Shown here: positions 35,032 through 44,873 of the stretch, one piece after another
Layout: each line of letters opens with the position of its first letter
Numbering within the stretch: the first letter of the stretch is position 1
From: Aureivirga marina
GTDB lineage: Bacteria > Bacteroidota > Bacteroidia > Flavobacteriales > Flavobacteriaceae
DNA length: 64,000 nucleotides
NCBI RefSeq assembly: GCF_015767265.1
Contig: NZ_JADPIB010000002.1
Coordinates: forward strand, 247,786 to 311,785
Direction of reading: 5' to 3'
Notes under the pieces: model-generated
The model's database searches: none
What the model saw: the letters and a program-made list of their open reading frames with translations, nothing else
What the model was told of the DNA's origin: nothing
Program-made: the position numbers and the translations under genes

Positions 35032-36513
35032 ATGAAACCAGAATACATTTTATCATTAATAGGAATTTATTTTCTAGTTCTTCTAACAATTGCTTATTTC
35101 ACAGGGAAAAAAGATTCCAACAATGCTTTCTTTTCAGGAAATAAAAAATCTCCTTGGTATGTAGTTGCTTTCGGAATGATTGGAGCATCTTTATCTGGAG
35201 TTACATTCATTTCCGTTCCAGGTTGGGTTAAAGCTTCTGAATTTAGTTATATGCAAATTGTTTTTGGATATTTGCTTGGATATATTGCAATTGCCTATAT
35301 CTTACTTCCTATTTATTACAAACTTCAAGTAACTTCTATTTATGAATATCTGGAAACTCGTTTTGGGAAAACTAGTCATAAAACTGGAGCAATTTTCTTC
35401 TTTATTTCAAGAGTTTTAGGAGCTTCTTTCCGTTTATATTTAGTTGCAAGTGTTTTACAACAATTCGTTTTTGAACAATGGAATGTTCCTTTTGAAGTGA
35501 CTGTAATTTTATCTATTGCTTTAATATGGGTATATACATTTCGAGGAGGAATTAAAACAATTGTATGGACAGATACTTTACAAACTTTCTTTATGTTAAG
35601 TGCTGTAATTGCAACTATTTTTATCATTTCCAATCATATGAATTGGTCTTTAGTCGATTTATTTCACTCTGAAGAACTAAAACAATACACAAAAATTTTC
35701 TTTACTGAAGATATTAATTCTAAAAATCATGCTATAAAATCTATCTTAGGAGGAATGTTTATCGCCATCGCAATGACAGGTTTAGATCAAGATATGATGC
35801 AAAAAAATCTTACTTGTAAAAATATTAAAGAAGCACAATGGAATGTACTTTCATTGGGAGCAGTTCTAATTCCTGTAAATTTTATTTTTCTTTTCTTAGG
35901 AGCTATGCTTTATACTTATGCAAATCAAATGGGAATTGAAATTCCAATTGTGGATGGTTCTCCAAAAACAGATTTATTATTCCCTGAAATTGCCTTAAAT
36001 GGTGGTTTAGGACTTTTTGTCGGTGTCGTTTTTATTCTTGGTTTAATTGCTGCTGCTTATTCAAGTGCAGATAGTGCTTTAACTTCTCTTACGACTTCTT
36101 TTTGCTTTGATTTTTTAAACTTTGATAAAGTAAAATCAGAAAACCAAAAATCTATTCGTAAAAAAGTACATATCGGTGTTTCTGTTTTATTAATTCTTGT
36201 TATTACTATTTTTAAGTATATATTAGAAGATAATGTTATTAGTAATGTTTTAAAAGTTGCTTCTTATACTTATGGACCATTATTAGGAATGTTTGCTTTT
36301 GGAATTATTTCTAAGAAACAAATTAAAGATAAATTCGTTTGGGTTGTCGCAATTTTTAGTGTCATCATCACAATGCTTTTAAACAATCATTCTACAACAA
36401 TTTTAAATGGTTATGTTTTTGGCTTTGAACTTTTAGGAATTAATGGTTTATTAACTTTTATTGGACTTTGGATTATAAGTGATAAAAAAGATATTTTAAA
36501 ACAAAATATCTAA
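35032..36513 (+). CDS. Sodium:solute symporter family protein
   Basis: A 493-aa inner-membrane symporter of the SSS family with about 13 membrane spans. The substrate/sodium regions show the SSS pattern: [18 protein letters not shown] (about residues 50-67), [13 protein letters not shown] and [17 protein letters not shown] (about 342-358), where the Ser/Asp and Ser/Thr residues line the second sodium site. The substrate (sugar, amino acid or carboxylate) is unclear. Monocistronic with a convergent terminator. Confidence 0.85.
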   Translation: MKPEYILSLIGIYFLVLLTIAYFTGKKDSNNAFFSGNKKSPWYVVAFGMIGASLSGVTFISVPGWVKASEFSYMQIVFGYLLGYIAIAYILLPIYYKLQVTSIYEYLETRFGKTSHKTGAIFFFISRVLGASFRLYLVASVLQQFVFEQWNVPFEVTVILSIALIWVYTFRGGIKTIVWTDTLQTFFMLSAVIATIFIISNHMNWSLVDLFHSEELKQYTKIFFTEDINSKNHAIKSILGGMFIAIAMTGLDQDMMQKNLTCKNIKEAQWNVLSLGAVLIPVNFIFLFLGAMLYTYANQMGIEIPIVDGSPKTDLLFPEIALNGGLGLFVGVVFILGLIAAAYSSADSALTSLTTSFCFDFLNFDKVKSENQKSIRKKVHIGVSVLLILVITIFKYILEDNVISNVLKVASYTYGPLLGMFAFGIISKKQIKDKFVWVVAIFSVIITMLLNNHSTTILNGYVFGFELLGINGLLTFIGLWIISDKKDILKQNI

Positions 36514-36534
36514 TCTATATAAATTATATAAAAC

Positions 36535-36566
36535 AAAAAACCACAGATATTCTGTGGTTTTTTTTG
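36535..36566. terminator. Bidirectional terminator after the SSS gene
   Basis: Stem AAAACCACAGA / TCTGTGGTTTT with a 3-nt loop, A and T tracts on the two sides. Confidence 0.85.
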
Positions 36567-36593
36567 TAAACTGACTCTAAATTCCAAAACAAA

Positions 36594-37106
36594 TTAACCC
36601 TCGTTTGATTTTTCAACTGGAGTCGCAGGTCTCAATTTTTCCGCCTTCATATGATGACGTACTTTCTCCATTTTTTTATGTTTCTTTATTTTTTTAGCCT
36701 TATGCTTTCTAGCTTTAGCATATTTATGACTCATTTTTCTCCACTTTTCAAATTGCTCTTTTGATAAAATATCTTTCATTTCATTTTGTACAGCAATTTG
36801 TCTATCAAGTTTTGCATTGATTAAATTAAATTTTTCGTCATCCGTAAGTTTTTTTCCTTCGGCTTTATTTTCTTTCCATTGAGCTTTCATAGTAGCTCTC
36901 TCTTTCGCAATCTCAGTATTAATTCTTAAAATTTTGTCTTGCTGACTTTTATTTAAATCTAAAGCAAGTGTCATTTTTTTAGTTTTAATAATTGCTTGTT
37001 GTTCTGGAGTAAAATCAGCTTTATGGCTTCTTTTTTGTTGTTTTTTCTCCTGTGCACTTACTGTTACTGTAACAAGTAGTACGATTATTGCGATTATTCT
37101 TTTCAT
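36594..37106 (-). CDS. Spy/LTXXQ-like periplasmic protein
   Basis: A 170-aa exported protein with a signal peptide (MKRIIAIIVLLVTVTVSAQ) and an all-helical mature part. The pattern FTPEQQAIIKTKKMTLALDL and later LSKEQFEKW is typical of the Spy/CpxP (LTXXQ) chaperone group and of the related short Bacteroidota proteins. The last 50 residues are strongly basic (Lys/His/Arg, for example KHKAKKIKKHKKMEKVRHH). Function is not proven; a periplasmic chaperone or metal-responsive role is possible. Confidence 0.7.
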   Translation of the reverse strand: MKRIIAIIVLLVTVTVSAQEKKQQKRSHKADFTPEQQAIIKTKKMTLALDLNKSQQDKILRINTEIAKERATMKAQWKENKAEGKKLTDDEKFNLINAKLDRQIAVQNEMKDILSKEQFEKWRKMSHKYAKARKHKAKKIKKHKKMEKVRHHMKAEKLRPATPVEKSNEG

Positions 37107-37204
37107 TTTGTTCTTTTTTAAAGTTTTCTAGTTCTATGACATAGCAAAACAAAAAAGGTTTAAATTTGAAATGATTTTAATATAATTTTAAGAAATGCTT
37201 TTTG

Positions 37205-38815
37205 ATGAAGAAATTAGTCTATTTACTGTTTTTTTTATGTTCAACTTTACTCTTTTCACAAGAAAAGAAAACAGATTTAAGTAGTCCTAGAGCTACTATT
37301 TACAATCACTTACATTATTTACAGCAAGAAAATTACCACCCAAAACAAGCTGCAAAATCTCTATATTTAAAAGACACAAGTCAGGCAGAAGAAAAAGCTG
37401 TAAAACTTCAAAAAATAATTGAAGGAAGAGGATTAAAAGTTGATATTCAAAAAATTCCAAATGACGGAAATCATAAAGATACTATTGGTTATAATATTAT
37501 AAATTCTTATAAACTTTTTCCAACAAGAATGCCAGAAATTTTTGTTGAAAAAAGAGGAAAAAACTGGTATTATTCAGAAGAAACAGTGAATAGTATTGAT
37601 AAACTTTATAATGATGTTTATCCATGGTATATCGCTTCTGTACAGAAAATTATTCCTGCTAAATTTGGTAATAAAAAGTTTCTTGGACTTGAGATTTGGC
37701 AACATACAATTGGTGCAATTCTAACAATCTTCATCTTTGTTTTTTACTTCTTATTCAAAAAAGTTGTCTATTTATTATTGCGAAAAGGACAATTAATTCT
37801 GTCTAAAAGAATTCGAATTCAAGCAAATGATATTTTAAAACAAATTTCGAGAACTTTTGTATTAATCATGATTGTCATGATTTTGAAAAAAGTAATTCCT
37901 TCTTTACAACTAGCATTTTCCATCAATTCTGTTCTATTTTTAGTTTTAAACATCAGCGAAACCATTTTTTGGATTTATATTTTCCTTAAAATTGTCAAGT
38001 ATGGAATGCGAATTTATGAACAAATAACTCTAGATAGTCCAAGTAAATTAGACGATCAGTTGGTTCCAATTTTAAATAAATTTCTAAAAGGAATCGTCAT
38101 TTTCGTTGGAGGTTTAAATTTACTTACTGTTTTCGGAATAAGTTTTACAACAGTTCTTGGAGCAGCTTCCATTGGAGGTTTGGCAATTGCTTTTGCATCT
38201 CAAGATACAGTGAAAAATTTGATTGGAACTTTCATGATTTTCTTGGATAAGCCTTTTCAAATTGGAGATTGGATTGAAACAGATAGCGTTGTTGGAAGAG
38301 TGGAAGAAGTTGGGTTTCGATCATCGCGAATTCGTGCTGTAGACTCGGCTATTTTTCAAATTCCGAATAGCCGTCTTTCTGAAATGATTGTTCGAAATAA
38401 TAAAAGATTAAAAACTCTTCGTCGTTACCAAACAGAATTGGGTGTTCGATATGATACTCCACCAGAAATGTTAGAGTCTTTTATTGAAGGTGTGAAAGAA
38501 ATTGCAGAAAAACATGGAAATATTAAACGAGATTTAATCAATGTTGAATTTGCTGGTTTTGGTGATTCAGCACTTTTGATTTTGGTAAATGTCTATTTTT
38601 ATACAACCGATTGGGGAAAAGAACAATCTGATAAACATAAATTACATTTAGGAATTTTAAAATTAGCTAATAACATGGGAATTGAATTTGCATTTAATTC
38701 AACAACATTAATGATAGAACAATTTCCTGAAAAAGAAAGTATTTTACCTGATTATAAAACTTCATCTGAGGTTGAATTATCTAAAAGAGAAACCATTGAC
38801 AAAGAACTTTTTTAA
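37205..38815 (+). CDS. MscS-type mechanosensitive channel
   Basis: A 536-aa channel of the MscS superfamily. A signal peptide ends LFSQ, followed by a periplasmic region of about 150 residues and then about four membrane spans (near 165-310). The pore helix region and MscS domain hold FGISFTTVLGAASIGGLAIA, and after it FASQDTVKNLIGTFMIFLDK, PFQIGDWIE and FQIPNSRLSEMIVRN. I start at ATG 37205; a TTG directly before it is in frame. It is a mid-size MscS, similar to YnaI-type proteins. Likely to open on osmotic downshock. Divergent from the Spy-like gene. Confidence 0.87.
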   Translation: MKKLVYLLFFLCSTLLFSQEKKTDLSSPRATIYNHLHYLQQENYHPKQAAKSLYLKDTSQAEEKAVKLQKIIEGRGLKVDIQKIPNDGNHKDTIGYNIINSYKLFPTRMPEIFVEKRGKNWYYSEETVNSIDKLYNDVYPWYIASVQKIIPAKFGNKKFLGLEIWQHTIGAILTIFIFVFYFLFKKVVYLLLRKGQLILSKRIRIQANDILKQISRTFVLIMIVMILKKVIPSLQLAFSINSVLFLVLNISETIFWIYIFLKIVKYGMRIYEQITLDSPSKLDDQLVPILNKFLKGIVIFVGGLNLLTVFGISFTTVLGAASIGGLAIAFASQDTVKNLIGTFMIFLDKPFQIGDWIETDSVVGRVEEVGFRSSRIRAVDSAIFQIPNSRLSEMIVRNNKRLKTLRRYQTELGVRYDTPPEMLESFIEGVKEIAEKHGNIKRDLINVEFAGFGDSALLILVNVYFYTTDWGKEQSDKHKLHLGILKLANNMGIEFAFNSTTLMIEQFPEKESILPDYKTSSEVELSKRETIDKELF

Positions 38816-38824
38816 GCAAAAAAT

Positions 38825-38856
38825 AAAATCCTCTACATTACGTCAGAGGATTTTTT
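38825..38856 (+). terminator. Terminator after the MscS gene
   Basis: Stem AAAATCCTCT / AGAGGATTTT with a 10-nt loop and a T tract. Confidence 0.8.
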
Positions 38857-38923
38857 CTATCATTTTTTTAAAAAATATGTCATAATATTTTAATAAATAA
38901 ATTTTTATTCATTTTATTTAGAG

Positions 38924-38931
38924 TACTTTTG
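38924..38931 (+). promoter_or_regulatory. Candidate -7 box of the DEAD-box gene
   Basis: TACTTTTG matches TAnnTTTG, 17 bp before the ATG at 38949. No clean -33 TTG. Confidence 0.45.
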
Positions 38932-38948
38932 CAGTTTAGTGAAAGAAT

Positions 38949-40187
38949 ATGCAGTTTAAAGACTTACAATTAAATAAACCTATTTTAAGAGCAATTGCTG
39001 AGAAAAACTACAGCAATCCAACAGAAGTTCAACAAAAAGTTATTCCTAAAATAATTGAAAGAAAAGATGTGATAGTTACAGCACAAACTGGAACTGGAAA
39101 AACAGCATCTTTTGCTTTGCCAATTTTGCGTTTGTTATTTGATAAACAAGATGCACCAAAAAAAGGAAAAAAGATTAAAGCTTTAATTGTTACTCCAACA
39201 AGAGAATTAGCAATTCAAGTTTTTGAGAACTTTAAAAAATATGGGAAATATACCAATTTAAAAGCTACAGCTATTTTTGGTGGAGTTTCGTCTGTTCCAC
39301 AACAAGAAATTCTTGAAAAAGGTGTAGATATTTTGATTGCAACTCCAGGAAGGCTTTTAGATTTACATAAGCAAGATATAATTCGTTTAGATAAAGTTGA
39401 ACAGTTTGTTTTAGATGAAGCAGATTTAATGTTAGATATGGGATTCATAAATGACATTAAAAAAATTGAAAGACTTTGTCCAGAAGAAAGACAAACACTT
39501 TTATTTTCTGCTACAATGCCAGAAACAATAGAAGAACTTGCACGAACAATTATGATAGATCCTGTAAGAATTAGTGTTGATAAAAACTCTTCTACAGCAG
39601 ATACTGTTTCTCAGAAATTACTTTATGTTCCAAAAAAAGAAAAAATCAGTTTATGTGTTCATTTGTTAAGAAATGAAATTAAGGGAAATGTGATTATTTT
39701 CCGAAGAACTAAATTTGGAGCAGATAAATTAGAAAAATCATTAGCTAAAAAAGGATATAATACTGTTTGTATTCATGGAGATAAATCACAATCTGCAAGA
39801 CAAAAAGCTTTAAAAGATTTCAAAAAAGGAAATTCACAAATTCTTATTGCAACAGATGTTGCTGCGAGAGGAATTGATGTTCCTGCTGTTGATGCTGTGA
39901 TTAATTTTGATTTACCAAATGTTGCGGAAACTTATGTGCATAGAATCGGAAGAACTGGAAGAGCAGGAAGTTTAGGAAATTCGTTTTCTCTTTGTTGTGA
40001 AGATGAAAAAGAATATGTAAATACAATTGAAGAATTAATTGGTACTAAAATTTTTGTAGAATCGAATCATCCTTTTCCATTAGATCCAGAATTAAAACCA
40101 GAAGTTCATAAAAAGAAGTCAAAAAGCAAATACAGAAAATCTAGAAAATCTGAAGCTTCAAAAAAGAAAAAAAGACGTTGGTATTAA
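38949..40187 (+). CDS. DEAD-box RNA helicase
   Basis: A 412-aa ATP-dependent RNA helicase, similar in size to the cold-shock RhlE-like group. It has the Q motif (PTEVQQKVIP), Walker A AQTGTGKT (45-52), PTRELAIQ, TPGR, DEAD (156-159), SAT in LLFSATMPE, and helicase C motifs IHGDKSQSARQKALKDF, TDVAARGIDVP and HRIGRTGRAG. The last 30 residues are a Lys/Arg/Ser-rich tail, often used to hold RNA. Its role is likely ribosome assembly or RNA turnover at low temperature (inference). Confidence 0.9.
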   Translation: MQFKDLQLNKPILRAIAEKNYSNPTEVQQKVIPKIIERKDVIVTAQTGTGKTASFALPILRLLFDKQDAPKKGKKIKALIVTPTRELAIQVFENFKKYGKYTNLKATAIFGGVSSVPQQEILEKGVDILIATPGRLLDLHKQDIIRLDKVEQFVLDEADLMLDMGFINDIKKIERLCPEERQTLLFSATMPETIEELARTIMIDPVRISVDKNSSTADTVSQKLLYVPKKEKISLCVHLLRNEIKGNVIIFRRTKFGADKLEKSLAKKGYNTVCIHGDKSQSARQKALKDFKKGNSQILIATDVAARGIDVPAVDAVINFDLPNVAETYVHRIGRTGRAGSLGNSFSLCCEDEKEYVNTIEELIGTKIFVESNHPFPLDPELKPEVHKKKSKSKYRKSRKSEASKKKKRRWY

Positions 40188-40196
40188 AATATTAAA

Positions 40197-40226
40197 TAAA
40201 AAGGAGAGTAATTACTCTCCTTTTTT
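40197..40226. terminator. Bidirectional terminator after the DEAD-box gene
   Basis: Perfect palindrome AAAAAGGAGAGTAA / TTACTCTCCTTTTT between convergent genes. Confidence 0.85.
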
Positions 40227-40230
40227 GTTT

Positions 40231-41517
40231 TTATTTACTTTCATTTTTATAAATTTCACCATTCTTCATGACAAATATGACATTTTCTAATGTTTTATTA
40301 TTCAACATTGGATTTTCATCTACAGCAATTATATCTGCAAAAGCTCCTTTTTCAATTCGTCCAATTTTTGGATTTCCTAAAAGATTTGCATTAATAATTG
40401 TTGCACATTTAATTGCCTCCATAATTGTCATTCCTCCATCAATCATTAATTGAAATTCTTTTGCATTTTCTCCATGAGGAAAAACTCCTGCATCTGTTCC
40501 AAATGCAATATTTAAATTTCTTCGATGTGCAAGTTCAAAAGTTCTCTTAATCTGAGGACCAACATTTAAAGCCTTAGGTACCACAACATCTGGATAAAAA
40601 CCATCTTGTTTTGCATATTCTGTAACAGCAACTGCAGCAGTTAAAGTTGGTACAAGATAAGTTCCTTTTGCTTTCATTAAAATCATTGTTGTATCACTCA
40701 TAAAAGTAGCGTGCTCAATTGTTTTAACTCCTGCCAAAACTGCTCTTTGCATTCCTTCATCTCCATGAGCGTGTGCAGCAACCATCATTTTATAATCATC
40801 AGCCGTTTTTACAATTGTTTTTAATTCTTCCAAAGTAAATTGAGGATTTGTTCCACTTTTAGCTAAACTTAAAACACCTCCTGTTGCAGTTACTTTAATT
40901 AAATCAGCTCCTTCTTTATATCTTTGTCTTACAGCTTTTCTAGCATCTGTAGGTCCATTTACAACACCTTCTTTTGGACCTGGGTCTCCTTGTAAAGATT
41001 TTTTAAATCCATTTGTAGGATCTGCATGACCTCCTGTTGAACCTATAGCTTTTCCAGCAGAATAAATTCTTGGACCTTCTACAGTTCCATTATTAATGGC
41101 ATTTCTTAAAGAAGTATTTACACCTGTTCCACCTAAATCTCTAACAGTTGTAAAACCAGCCAAAAGTGTTTTCTTTCCATTCTTATATGCTCTAAATGCA
41201 ATATCAGATTCATTCCATGTAAATCTTTCGATATAACTTTTTTTAGAAGGCGAATTTTCCAAGTGCACATGCATATCAATAAAACCAGGTAATATAGTTT
41301 TGGTTCTCAAATCAATTATAGTATCATTTTCAGCAACAGGATCAATAAATCCATCTAGAATATCAGCAATACTATCATTAGCAACTACTATTGTTTTTTC
41401 TAATAAAAATTTTTCATTTTCGATATCTAAAATCTGTCCACATTGTAAGTATTTTTTTTGTGAATAAACAAATACTGAAATACTTAAAAAGAATAATAAT
41501 AGTATATTTTTTCTCAT
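40231..41517 (-). CDS. Exported metal-dependent amidohydrolase
   Basis: A 428-aa exported protein of the amidohydrolase superfamily, in the imidazolonepropionase/Xaa-Pro dipeptidase-like group. The signal peptide ends SVFVYSQ. Metal ligands are H83 and H85 (DMHVHLENSP), probable carbamylated K208 (LIKVTATGGVLS), H249/H251 (AAHAHGDEG), H269 (IEHATFMS) and D342 (FGTDAGVFPHG). These fit a binuclear site. Proteins of this group cleave C-terminal or proline-containing dipeptides, but the exact substrate is open. Monocistronic. Confidence 0.85.
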   Translation of the reverse strand: MRKNILLLFFLSISVFVYSQKKYLQCGQILDIENEKFLLEKTIVVANDSIADILDGFIDPVAENDTIIDLRTKTILPGFIDMHVHLENSPSKKSYIERFTWNESDIAFRAYKNGKKTLLAGFTTVRDLGGTGVNTSLRNAINNGTVEGPRIYSAGKAIGSTGGHADPTNGFKKSLQGDPGPKEGVVNGPTDARKAVRQRYKEGADLIKVTATGGVLSLAKSGTNPQFTLEELKTIVKTADDYKMMVAAHAHGDEGMQRAVLAGVKTIEHATFMSDTTMILMKAKGTYLVPTLTAAVAVTEYAKQDGFYPDVVVPKALNVGPQIKRTFELAHRRNLNIAFGTDAGVFPHGENAKEFQLMIDGGMTIMEAIKCATIINANLLGNPKIGRIEKGAFADIIAVDENPMLNNKTLENVIFVMKNGEIYKNESK

Positions 41518-41580
41518 GATTTATTTTTTATCAATTTATATAAAGTTAAAAATAAAACGAATTATTTATATTTTAAACAC

Positions 41581-41616
41581 AAAAAAAGCTCTTGAATTAA
41601 ATCAAGAGCTTTTTTT
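41581..41616 (-). terminator. Terminator of the gldKLMN operon
   Basis: Stem AAAAAAGCTCTTGA / TCAAGAGCTTTTTT, 20 bp downstream of the gldN stop on the minus strand. Confidence 0.8.
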
Positions 41617-41635
41617 GAATTGGAAAAGTTTTACA

Positions 41636-42544
41636 TTAATAACTCCACATATCGTGTTCTTTACTACGAATCTCATCTTTAATACGATCAGACTCTAAAA
41701 CTTGGAATAAAGAGTTACCTCTTACATATTCAGAAACATCTCTGTTTCCGTAAACGTTTTCAGATCTGTAAATAATTCCATTAAATCTACGAGCATTTAA
41801 CAAATGATCGTAAGAAATTGGATATGCTGAATTCTTTTCATTGAAAGCTTTAGCATGGTGTAATACATTTCTTGCATCAGGATAATATACCCAGAAAAGA
41901 GGTAAGTTTTCACTTGCTCCTAATTCGTCTTCTTTTCCAAGAGTCTGAACATCTGGAGTAACTGGTGCAATTGCTAAAAGACGGTATTTTAATTCACCTT
42001 GTCTTTTATCAAAATACCATAATCCTTTAATTCTGAAACCTACAACATGTCTTGATTCAAGGTTATAAGTATCAACATAATCTGCAATGTCTGTATTTGG
42101 ATCTTCATTTAATAAATCAATTGCATAATCTGAAGTATCAATACGAGTTAATTTTTCTTCAACTTCTTTAATTGTCATTGAAGTTGTAAAATAAGAATCG
42201 TCATAAATTTTAGAAATCTTTCCTTGACGAATTCCTTTTAATAATGTATCATATAATGATCTTCTATCAGAAGAGATATTATTTGTATCAACTGGATAGT
42301 ATAATGGTAAATTGATTCTTTCATTTAAATCAATAAATTCCCATGTTACTTTTGACCATAATAAATCTCTATCATCTACATATCCATATTCTAATGGATT
42401 ATCATTATTATCAGCAGCTATTTGCTGTGGTGTTTTTTTTCCGATTTGTTCTGGAGATTTAGCATTCAGTAAGTTTGCTTGTGCACTAGCAAAAGTTGTA
42501 GTGAACAATGCAACTGCAGCTATTGTAAAACTCTTCCAATTCAT
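41636..42544 (-). CDS. gldN: Gliding/T9SS protein GldN
   Basis: Periplasmic component of the T9SS (PorN in Porphyromonas) that forms the ring complex with lipoprotein GldK. 302 aa with a signal peptide ending FASAQ. The conserved GldN body includes VDDRDLLWSKVTWEFIDLNE, PLYYPVD, FRIKGLWYFDKRQGELKYR and LFWVYYPDARNVLH. It is the last gene of the gldKLMN operon, 23 bp downstream of gldM. In Flavobacterium, loss of gldN stops both secretion and gliding. Confidence 0.93.
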   Translation of the reverse strand: MNWKSFTIAAVALFTTTFASAQANLLNAKSPEQIGKKTPQQIAADNNDNPLEYGYVDDRDLLWSKVTWEFIDLNERINLPLYYPVDTNNISSDRRSLYDTLLKGIRQGKISKIYDDSYFTTSMTIKEVEEKLTRIDTSDYAIDLLNEDPNTDIADYVDTYNLESRHVVGFRIKGLWYFDKRQGELKYRLLAIAPVTPDVQTLGKEDELGASENLPLFWVYYPDARNVLHHAKAFNEKNSAYPISYDHLLNARRFNGIIYRSENVYGNRDVSEYVRGNSLFQVLESDRIKDEIRSKEHDMWSY

Positions 42545-42567
42545 GATATACTAATTTTATAATTATA

Positions 42568-44097
42568 TTATTGTAATGTTACAACTAATGGTGTAGCTTC
42601 TTTAATTTTCACACCTGCCATTGTAGCTTTTACTCCAAAAATAGTTACTGTACTACCTGGTCTAGCTTTCTTTAAAGCTCTTTTCGCTTTGTCATTTAAT
42701 CTATTTCCGTTTACAACAATTGTATTTTGACCTTCGATTTTAATTTTAAAGCTTTGAGTTTTTAATGAAATATTAAAGTCAAAATCAGGAATAAATGCCT
42801 CAATAGTAGATTTCTCTAAACTTGATTTTGGTAATTTGATAGCATCTGTTTGCTTTCTAATAGAAGCGGCTGGTTTAGGAATATTCTTAATTCTGAAAAC
42901 AGAAGAAGAAGTTACAGTTTTACCACTTGGTAATTTTCCAGAAGCTGTAATTTTAACTTCTCTTCCTTGTCCAGGTTTGATGTTATATTTCCCTGTTCCG
43001 ATTTTCTTTAATCCAGGAGCATTAACAGTTACTTTGTTATCAGGTAATCCAGGTATAGAAATAGACATTGGGTTATCTAAACCACGGTAAACAACATTCA
43101 TTTTGTCAGCAGAAATAACTGCACTTCCTGGCTCAGGAATTACTGAATAATTACCTCCAGTAATTGGAATTTCAATTTCCTTTCCATCTTCCATAAAGAA
43201 GAAATTTCCTTTTAATTCATGCTCACCAACATTTCCAGCAGAACCACTTAATAATACTTGTCCAGCTTGAATGTTTTCATCATTAACTTCTTGTCCGTTT
43301 ACAATAACTTTAGAAGCTTTTAATGTTGGATCATTTTTACCTAATACAATCTTACCTGATAATTGCTCACCTGGGTAATAAGCACTTTTATCAAAAACAA
43401 CCATTGCATCAAAGTTAGTTAAAGAAGCTTGAACTTTTAATTGACCTCCTAATAATGTAGATAATACCTCTGATTCAGTATTTTTTACATCAGATTGCAT
43501 TTGTTCGATATTTGCTAAAGTAGTAATTAAAGGGAATCCTTCATATCTAGCTTTAATCCATTCTACTTTTAATCCTTCATCATTTATATCATCTGCTGTA
43601 TCAAAACGCTTATTTACATTTTTAACGATATCAGCATCATCTTTCATGATTTCAGCTACTTTAGTTCTATAATCATTAATTTGCTTTAAGAACTCTTTAC
43701 CATTTTTATTTGTTTTATCCGCAGTGAAGAAATAGGCATCAACTTTATCAGTTCCGTCCATTGCTTCATAGTTTTTCTTATCCTCTAAATCTGCAGTTAA
43801 TTTATTTTCTAATTCTTCTAAATAGTTATAGAATTCTTTAGAGTAATCTGCTACTTTTTTAGCTTTATCATAAGGCTTACCAAACTGATCTGGTTGTTCA
43901 GTTGCTTTTAATTTTAATGCTTCTAAAGCTTTGTTGTTTTTATCTAAAGCATCGTTATTAAGGTCTACTAATTTTTCTTTCATAAACCCGAATGCCGAAA
44001 GTACTTCTTTTGACATATTCATCGCAAGCATTGAGATGAATACTAAGTACATCAGGTTCACCATTTTCTGCCTTGGTGATAATTTACCTCCTGCCAT
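42568..44097 (-). CDS. gldM: Gliding/T9SS motor protein GldM
   Basis: A 509-aa inner-membrane protein with one N-terminal membrane helix (about residues 13-32, LMYLVFISMLAMNMSKEV) and a long periplasmic part of several beta domains. Together with GldL it forms the proton-driven motor of T9SS and gliding; the membrane helix of GldM is set asymmetrically in the GldL ring. The start MAGGKLSPRQKMVNLMYLVF is typical. It is the third gene of the operon, with a 63-bp gap to gldL and 23 bp to gldN. Confidence 0.94.
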   Translation of the reverse strand: MAGGKLSPRQKMVNLMYLVFISMLAMNMSKEVLSAFGFMKEKLVDLNNDALDKNNKALEALKLKATEQPDQFGKPYDKAKKVADYSKEFYNYLEELENKLTADLEDKKNYEAMDGTDKVDAYFFTADKTNKNGKEFLKQINDYRTKVAEIMKDDADIVKNVNKRFDTADDINDEGLKVEWIKARYEGFPLITTLANIEQMQSDVKNTESEVLSTLLGGQLKVQASLTNFDAMVVFDKSAYYPGEQLSGKIVLGKNDPTLKASKVIVNGQEVNDENIQAGQVLLSGSAGNVGEHELKGNFFFMEDGKEIEIPITGGNYSVIPEPGSAVISADKMNVVYRGLDNPMSISIPGLPDNKVTVNAPGLKKIGTGKYNIKPGQGREVKITASGKLPSGKTVTSSSVFRIKNIPKPAASIRKQTDAIKLPKSSLEKSTIEAFIPDFDFNISLKTQSFKIKIEGQNTIVVNGNRLNDKAKRALKKARPGSTVTIFGVKATMAGVKIKEATPLVVTLQ

Positions 44098-44160
44098 AAT
44101 TTAATTAGTTAGTTTAAAATTTTAAAATTGTTAATAAATAATAGGTTTTGAAAAAACTAA

Positions 44161-44811
44161 TTAACGATTAGTCATAGCAGATAACATTCCTCCGTATACT
44201 CCATTTAAAGAAGAAAGGTTTGTAGCTAATGATTCCATTTGCTCTTTTAATTTTCCAGCGTTATCAGCAACTGAAGCATTGATTTCAGCTTGTCTTGAAG
44301 CGCTTTCTAATTGTACTTTATATAAGTTGTTTAAAGATTCCATTTGGTTAGCAGCTAATGATAATTGCTCACTGTATTTAGAAGTAGCAGCAATTGAATC
44401 TACAGCTGGTTGGATGTTTTCAGCAGCACCTTTGAAATTACGGATGCTATCACCTAAACTCTTCATTAAATTAGCATCTAATTGAGCATCTTTTAACATA
44501 TCGTCAAGTTTTTGAGATAACATAGATTGCTCGTTAGTTTGAGCAGCTTGTTTAGCCTCTTTTTCTTTAGCTTGTCCTCCTGCTAACTCAGGATAAACTA
44601 ATGTCCAATCTAATTCTTCCTCAATTGGCTCGAATGCAGAAATCGCGAAAATTAACGCCTCTGTTACAAGTCCAATTGTTAACATTACTCCTCCGGTGAT
44701 TGGTCCAAATTTCAAGTGTAAGATTTTAAATAATGCTCCGATAATTACGATTGAGGCTCCTAAACCGTATGCCATATTCATTAATTTCTTACCTGCTTTT
44801 GACTTTGCCAT
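44161..44811 (-). CDS. gldL: Gliding/T9SS motor protein GldL
   Basis: A 216-aa inner-membrane motor protein. Two membrane helices (about residues 10-30 and 36-58) with KILHLKFGP between them and a following acidic SAFEPIEEELDW. The conserved Glu residue in TM2 (LVTEALIFAIS) is the likely proton-path residue. The rest is a long cytoplasmic helical domain rich in Gln/Ala/Ser. It has the expected length and sits between gldK and gldM. Confidence 0.94.
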   Translation of the reverse strand: MAKSKAGKKLMNMAYGLGASIVIIGALFKILHLKFGPITGGVMLTIGLVTEALIFAISAFEPIEEELDWTLVYPELAGGQAKEKEAKQAAQTNEQSMLSQKLDDMLKDAQLDANLMKSLGDSIRNFKGAAENIQPAVDSIAATSKYSEQLSLAANQMESLNNLYKVQLESASRQAEINASVADNAGKLKEQMESLATNLSSLNGVYGGMLSAMTNR

Positions 44812-44873
44812 AATTTTTAAAATTTAAGTTAGTTAATTATTTGGGTTTTAAGTTATTTATTTTTACGAGTATT

